This document shows positions 58,369-64,000 of a stretch of DNA of 64,000 nt, piece by piece; within the stretch, counting starts at the first letter, position 1; the number at the start of each line of letters is the position of its first letter. The stretch spans positions 8,634,997 to 8,698,996 of the forward strand of contig JBCNJP010000019.1 in assembly GCA_039602395.1 (NCBI GenBank), given 5' to 3'. Source of the stretch: Deinandra increscens subsp. villosa (taxonomy: Eukaryota; Streptophyta; Magnoliopsida; Asterales; Asteraceae). A program made the position numbers and the translations under genes. The notes below the pieces were generated by a model, which saw only the letters and a list, made by a program, of their open reading frames with translations, did no database searches and had not been told where the DNA came from.

Positions 58369-60555
58369 TTACATTTTGGACTGGATACGGCTCAAGCTAG
58401 CTTCAATCGAGCCATGTGGTTCATCTGTTGGCAGGTACACGTCATCTTCAAACTGTCAAAATACATCAACAAAAAAAGACAACACATAAGCATAGAAAAC
58501 AACATTCACACCTCAAACTCGATCGTGAGAAACACAAGCCTACCTTCACGATGACCGGATTGGCTTTGCTTGATAGATTTACTGGCAGAAAATGGATGTT
58601 GGGCATATTCAACTGGATTGATGATATATCTGGAAACCTGAAATTATATGCAAGACAAAAGACCAACATGTGTAAATATAATATATTTGTAGGGAAAGGG
58701 TCTGCATCCAAATGAGCTAAACAGATGTGCAAACCTAGCAAGAACAACGTTTGCCATATGATAAAGAGTAGCCTGAACAGATGGGCTGTATACTCCCTCT
58801 TTAGGAGGACCAAAGAAAGTGTCGATCAAAACTTTCTTCACATCGAGGTATTTTTCAGTGAATTGAGGTGGCTGATTGCTAATGCTTGATATTGATTCAA
58901 AATGGTATCTGCATCCAGAATCATCACCATTGGAAAAATGAATGGAAAGCTATCACTCAAAATACAAAATGTTACCTCCATGATGCCGAGACTTCAGTAG
59001 CAAGCATCCTCTCTCGAGTTTCTGGCAGGATTGTGTTTTGGTCACGAATGAAACCCTCGAAACCTGACTGTTAATTTTAGATCCTTTCACATAAGTTATT
59101 CTGACTTTCTAATTATAATAATCTATATGAAATGATGAAGCGCTTAGGGGGAAAAAGTAGGTTACTTGTGTTGTCTTCAGCAATGCCAAACCCTCAACAC
59201 CAGAAGTCAGCTGCAAAGCACCATCTTTCTTTAAAACAACTTCTGTTGTATGCCTCTCAGAGCCAAGCTTGTAACCTTTTAGATATGAATTTCTATTAGA
59301 TTTTCTTTTCATTATATTTATTTTATAATCATACATTCAAGAGGACTTAAAACATCATTTCAGAATTGATATCTTAATGTTCACATACTAGACTGCAACA
59401 TGATGCATCTGTTTCAATAGTACACTCTTTTTTTCCAAGAAACATTGACATCCTGGCCAAGTATGTTACTATAGAATTTAATTTCCTCTCCAAAGTTTTT
59501 GTATCAGTTCCAAAATAAATGTGGTATTTAACTGCTTCATTTGACATTAATTCTTAATGGGACTTAATTTGGGTTCAAGGAAAAATTATGAAGTCAACTC
59601 TTTTGCGATTAAGGGAATGACTTGCATAGCAAAAGCATGAAATTTTCTAACCATGATCATGGGGTTGACCGTCTATGCTGATCCGTTCCCATGGCTTTTC
59701 AATTATCTTGATGATTGCAGTGGTAACCTACAAAATGATACAATGAATATTAACAGGAACTAAAAGTGATTATGGATGGTCAATTAGTACCTAATCAGTC
59801 AAGTTTGCAAATTTTGGTTTTGTGCCAGGAAATTTTTATTTACAAATTAAAGATGCTATAAATAAGGTTGTAATATTCACTATATACCAAATAGATTTAC
59901 CTGTGGATAGAATGATGTAAAGTGCTTAGCAAGTAGAATTGCAAATTCCTCCACAGAAACTTGTTTTGAACACTCCTTTGCCTTCACATATACCTTCAAT
60001 ACCATTAAACATTATCAACATATATCAGATGTTTGGGATTTCCAATCGATTTAGTTCTATTTGGGGATTTTAGACCTATTTGACATTTGTGAACGTTTTG
60101 AGCAGGCAACTAGAGGTCTTGCCACTTTCACCAAATACGGATACGTCGTTTTTGCAGGTGATCGGAAACGAGATCCGACATAATCATCCTTACAGAGATC
60201 AATTAAACAAATTCTAAATAACTGAATACTAGATCGTGAATTAAAACGTCGGATCACATAGTAAAAGGAATACATGGATCAAATCATCCAAAATTGAAAT
60301 CAAATGAAACGAAAGACGGAGATGGAGGAGTAGATTACGTACAGTGTTTTTCATGGTGTCGGTTGCGACGATATCGGAATTATCGGCACGAAGGTAGGCG
60401 TTGATACAATTGGAGAGGAGACTGATACTGACGTTCCATTCGACGAAGAAATGGCGGCCATCTTCTCCAGATCTCCAGACTCTGCCCACTCGAACGCGAT
60501 CCTTTCCATGCCTCTGCTCGAAGTTGATTCCGTTAATTTGGTCCTTGGCTGCCAT
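58369..60555 (-). CDS. UOX: Uricase (urate oxidase), peroxisomal
   Basis: Eight exons (60555-60343, 59993-59901, 59727-59652, 59275-59166, 59067-58976, 58908-58735, 58637-58544 and 58452-58369) encode 311 residues, the usual plant length (about 309). It oxidises urate to 5-hydroxyisourate in peroxisomes during purine breakdown and ureide formation. Conserved blocks are NFEQRHGKDRVRVGRVWR, NSDIVATDTMKNT, LTSGVEGLALLKTTQSGFEG, ILPETRERMLATEVSASWR, FFGPPKEGVYSPSVQATLY and MPNIHFLPVNL. The C-terminus is SKM, an accepted plant PTS1 variant of SKL. The ATG at 60555 (ACATGGCAG) is the first in-frame ATG; the frame continues open upstream only through a TTG. All splice sites are GT..AG and phases agree. 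Confidence 0.96.
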
Positions 60556-60954
60556 GTTCGTCTCTTCCAATCAAGCTGATTTTCACCCCGGTTTATATGT
60601 GGTCTGTGATAGACCACAGAAAATGCCCACTGTTGGACCAACAAAAAATACAGAATATTAAATAAAAATTTTATAAGTTCCATGATTATCCTTTAAAATC
60701 TCTAAAACTAGTATATGAGTGAAATTAGTGTCAATTTAATTTGACATTGTGTAGACTCTAGCGTGACCAACAAAAAGTCGATGTCATTATTATGGTAATT
60801 AAATTGGTTTTAGAAAATCCTTTTGACATTGATATTTTTCTTCATAAATTTCTTCATTTAATGATAAACTAGAAGAGGTATGAAGAAAAAAATAGTTTTT
60901 TGTAAGAAAATATATTTTTAATTATTAACTGCCAATTTTATTTATTTCTAATTC

Positions 60955-61340
60955 TTTTTTTTTGAACAGCAATTTATTAGCACCAAAAAAACAGAACCAG
61001 CCAGGAGCTGGACGATACAAAGAGATACGCCCCAGGCCAAAAAAAGGCAAAAAAACTAACCCCTAGGGGAAAAAACAGAAAAACTAACCCAACCTGGCCC
61101 CTTCTTCTACAACGACATTGGACCTACTATTAATCCATAACGAACAATAACTTTTGATCTCCTTAACAATACTCGACACAGAGTAATTTTGATGGTTGAA
61201 AATGGCCTCATTCCTCATCTTCCAGAGCACCCAACACGTGATGAAAATCACAGCTTGCACCACTAATCTTTTCCTTCGCTCCACCCTTGACGAGCAATGG
61301 AGCTTAAGAAGATCCGTCATCGAGAAAGCGTAAACCTGAG
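60955..61340 (-). pseudogene. LINE (L1-type) ORF2 C-terminus and 3' end
   Basis: The minus strand encodes a 78-residue tail with VIFITCWVLWKMRNEAIFNH and IVKEIKSYCSLWI, typical of the last part of plant L1 ORF2 after the zinc-binding domain. A 3' UTR ending GCTAATAAATTGCTGTTC and a poly-A run (T-run at 60956-60963 on the plus strand) follow. It is 5'-truncated, as most LINE insertions are, and lies between the uricase and VPS60 starts. Confidence 0.75.
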
Positions 61341-61399
61341 AAATCCCGCACCAGTCGGAAATGATTCTACGCCGTTAAAACGGTGATCGCATTCGTGTC

Positions 61400-62472
61400 T
61401 GACTCTTAACGCTTTTTTTTTATAAATAATTTAGTGACTTGCTATTCATTTTTAATTCTTTTATTTTATAGTTTGTTAGAGAAAGAAATAAAAGAATGGT
61501 AGATAAAAGGATAAAAAATATCAATTATTTAGATAAAGATAACAAATAAAAAATAAGACGTAAAATGTTTTTAAAAATAAACAAACTTTAGGGATAAATA
61601 TAACTCTTAGTTTATAAAGATGAAGATGAGTAACTCAAACAATATCCCAAATATGGGTTATATCCTTTTACCAAATCATTTTAACTCATTCTCTATCCTT
61701 ATCTCTATAATTTATATATTTATCATTATTTTTTTTATCTCTTCTATTTACAACCATAATTAAATAATACTTTTTTATACCTTTATCATTATCTTTTCTC
61801 TCCCTTCAAACCTTAAATTTTAAAGATTTACCAGATTTTTCCTCAAATATAAGAATTCCTCAGATTTTTTCTTAAATATTTATCTCTCCTTTATTCACAA
61901 CCACTCAAAACTACATCTTCAATTTTTAAGGTTTACACTCACAACAATTATAGAAAATGAACTGTGAATGCTAATAAGTGCAAAACTTATATACACTATT
62001 TTATACCATAAAAAGAAGCCTTTTTGGTTTCCTCTTTTCATTATTTGGATAATCTGTCACAGCTGTCACGAATGAAACGTCTCGTATGAGAGTGCTTGAC
62101 GTACAAACAAACGTAAAAACGAAGATGGACGGCTCTGAAAAACTTCAAATTTAATAACAACAACTGTAAAATAAAGAAACAAGCAGGACTGGTTCATAAC
62201 CTCTTTAATAGTACAAGGACTATTTCTGTAAGTTAGTTGGAACCGATAGATTGACGAGATCAAACTTCAAACTTCAAAGCCACCTGAAAACAAAACCTTT
62301 ATCCTCTACATCGTAATTTCTCACAAATCACCTCTAAACTTCGTTTGCAAGATCTCTCGTTGACTTTGTGCTCCTTCTTCTTGTAGATCATTCGTTTCTG
62401 TTGAATTGGGGGTTTAAATCCAGACGAAACCCTAAATCAACACACACATAATTGGATTGAAGTAAAAGAGCG
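61400..62472. other. Upstream region of VPS60
   Basis: AT-rich, no other gene seen. The last 190 bp (from about 62280), with TCTC-rich leader-like sequence, is probably 5' UTR of VPS60. Confidence 0.5.
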
Positions 62473-62541
62473 ATGAGGAGAGTATTCGGCGTTAAGAAAG
62501 ACAAAGAACCGCCTCCTTCCCTTAATGACGCCTCTGATCGG
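62473..62541 (+). CDS. VPS60: VPS60 (ESCRT-III-associated), first exon only
   Basis: The ATG at 62473 opens MRRVFGVKKDKEPPPSLNDA, then SDR, ending at a GT donor (62542). This is the characteristic N-terminus of plant VPS60.1, a SNF7-family protein of the ESCRT-III machinery for multivesicular-body sorting. The following exon (expected to begin I-N-K-R-G-D) is not found up to 64000, so the rest lies past the window after an intron of at least 1.46 kb. Divergent from uricase, 1.9 kb away. Confidence 0.85.
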
Positions 62542-64000
62542 GTAACCTCTCTTTGTTTCTTCTTTTATTCGATGTGATCCAGATCACCTGCCTGTTTAAT
62601 TTGATCAATTGTTGTATTTAGGGGTTATTGTTATTATCAGTAATCGTGGGCAATATTACGCTTCATTAGTCCACGAATTGAGGTCTCTTTCATAATTAAT
62701 ACTTCAATTTCGATGTCAAGGCGTTGATTGATTTAAGCATGGAAATCTTTAATGGGTAGGGTTGAAAAATAACACTTTGGAAAACAGAATAACCTAATAC
62801 ACTATAAGACTCAGTAATCTGCTGTAAAAGCCCTATTTACATTAAATTACATATATGTAAACTCATAAAATCTATATTGTTGAAGCATCCCTCGGGTCAT
62901 CTAGTCGCGAGGACTTATTCAACTAAGGGTGGCTCAAACGTTTTGGTGGCACAAAGCTGACTAAAATTCGGGGTCCTTTTCAAAGTTCATGTTAGGGTTC
63001 ATCACTATCTATAGGTTATTATACATTTAGAGGTTCGTTATCTTGTAGAATTGTTGCAAATATTAGTAAATAATCCTTTTGCAAGGTATATGCGTTAGAA
63101 GGGGTCCTAAGGCCATAGCCCTGGGGACCACCCTCCGACAATCAAGTCCTCGAATACCTTGTAATCTTGTATGTATTCAAGGTATATGCGTATGTAGTAT
63201 ATTCAAAGAAGTAGGTAAAAGCAGAGAGGAAGTGATTCTATTGAAGGGATGTTGGAGAGTTGTGTCAATGAGTGAGCCATAGGAGATAGGATCCAAGTCC
63301 CCTTGGAGGTAGGATGGTTTCTTCTTATATAGGAGAGGATGTGGGCTGGATTGGACCAATGGACATACCTCAACCAGTTCTAGGCACAAATGTTGACCCT
63401 AATCCGGGATATCCGTTATGACATATAGTATGCACTTGACATTTAATTTATTCTAATAAGGATGGTCTATCTTTATTGAAATTGATAGTTTTACGACATC
63501 TCAAATTCTCAATATATTGTGAAATGAGGATAAAGCATATGAATTGATTTCGTCTCCTTGTTACAACCGGTGTATTGTTAAACTGGAAGGGCAAATAATT
63601 CTTTAACATATTGAGTAGCTCCCAAAACCACATAAGTTAGTGGTTACGCACACACACATATGCATATCCATGTATTGTCTTGACTGATTTTAGTCAAGGA
63701 GTCAAGGTGTTTTGAAAGTTCCCAGTTTCCCACCAATCAAATAGAATGAGTTGTCAACACATCTTGATTCCCTACTTAATTATGGGCAGTAATTGACCAA
63801 TTTCAACAAAATAATCTTTGTGTTTTGCAACAAGATTCATCAAGGAAAACAAACTACAGGTGTTATATTAGCCGTAAAATAATATTCCTTGATGTTACTA
63901 TTCTTTGACGTACAAATTTAGTAATGTTAATATGAGCTCCTAAGTTGATTTCTTATTTAGTTAAATATTTGAAATAGCCCTGCAGTTCTTCTATTGATGA
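62542..64000 (+). other. Intron 1 of VPS60 (to window end)
   Basis: No exon is seen. The stretch from about 62880 to 63430 is GC-richer with the repeated phrase CAAGGTATATGCGT (near 63082 and 63178), probably transposon-derived, but no ends were found. Confidence 0.5.

Noticed and set aside
63079..63389. Short ORFs in VPS60 intron 1
   Set aside because: Overlapping on both strands, no domain, no splice phase compatible with VPS60.

Overview
The window is plant nuclear DNA from a eudicot. The genes have plant-type introns (GT..AG) and plant proteins: a CAT-family amino-acid transporter, an OVATE family protein, a peroxisomal uricase, a PsaN-like thylakoid protein and the first exon of VPS60. 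The AT-rich spacers are full of plant transposons (PIF/Harbinger, hAT, Mutator-like, LTR, LINE and SINE relics). An Asteraceae source is plausible from the repeat types, but that is only an impression.

Two runs of exactly 500 N (6738-7237 and 43306-43805) split the window into three contigs: C1 (1-6737), C2 (7238-43305) and C3 (43806-64000). C1 is the reverse complement of C2 30781-24695. The first 10.9 kb of C3 (43806 to about 54748) is the reverse complement of C2 20611 to about 7707. C1 followed by C3 is therefore colinear with C2 read backwards, with 4.08 kb of C2 (20612-24694) missing between them. The simplest reading is that C2 is the other haplotype of the same locus, placed in the C1/C3 gap in the wrong orientation. 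A real inverted duplication is less likely. Three clean transposon insertions explain almost all the length difference between copies: an hAT element only in C1, and an LTR retrotransposon and a Mutator-type MITE only in C2.

Layout. 1-6737 (copy at 24695-30781): intergenic DNA, an ORF1-only Harbinger element, then the 5' half of a CAT6/7-like transporter, whose complete version is on the minus strand at 27241-23177. 7238-20611 (copy in C3): retroelement debris, a young LTR element, an OVATE family gene, a tandem duplication, an hAT element carrying tRNA-like modules, a probable solo LTR, LINE relics, a Mutator-type inverted-repeat element, and a Pack-MULE-like element (18958-21405) that carries receptor-kinase and AVT6-like gene fragments. 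30895-43305: a Tourist-like MITE, then a 12-kb chain of elements each bounded by (TA)n. 54749-64000 (C3 only): a decayed element hit by a SINE, the PsaN-like gene (+), convergent uricase (-), a LINE 3' fragment, and VPS60 exon 1 (+), which runs off the window.

The genes do not form a pathway; they are ordinary neighbours in a plant chromosome. I found no convincing new molecular system. The points most worth a second look are the probable inverted allelic contig, the Pack-MULE with two captured genes, the (TA)n-bounded element cluster with its shared exon-like peptide and palindromic arrays, and the tRNA-like modules inside hAT elements.
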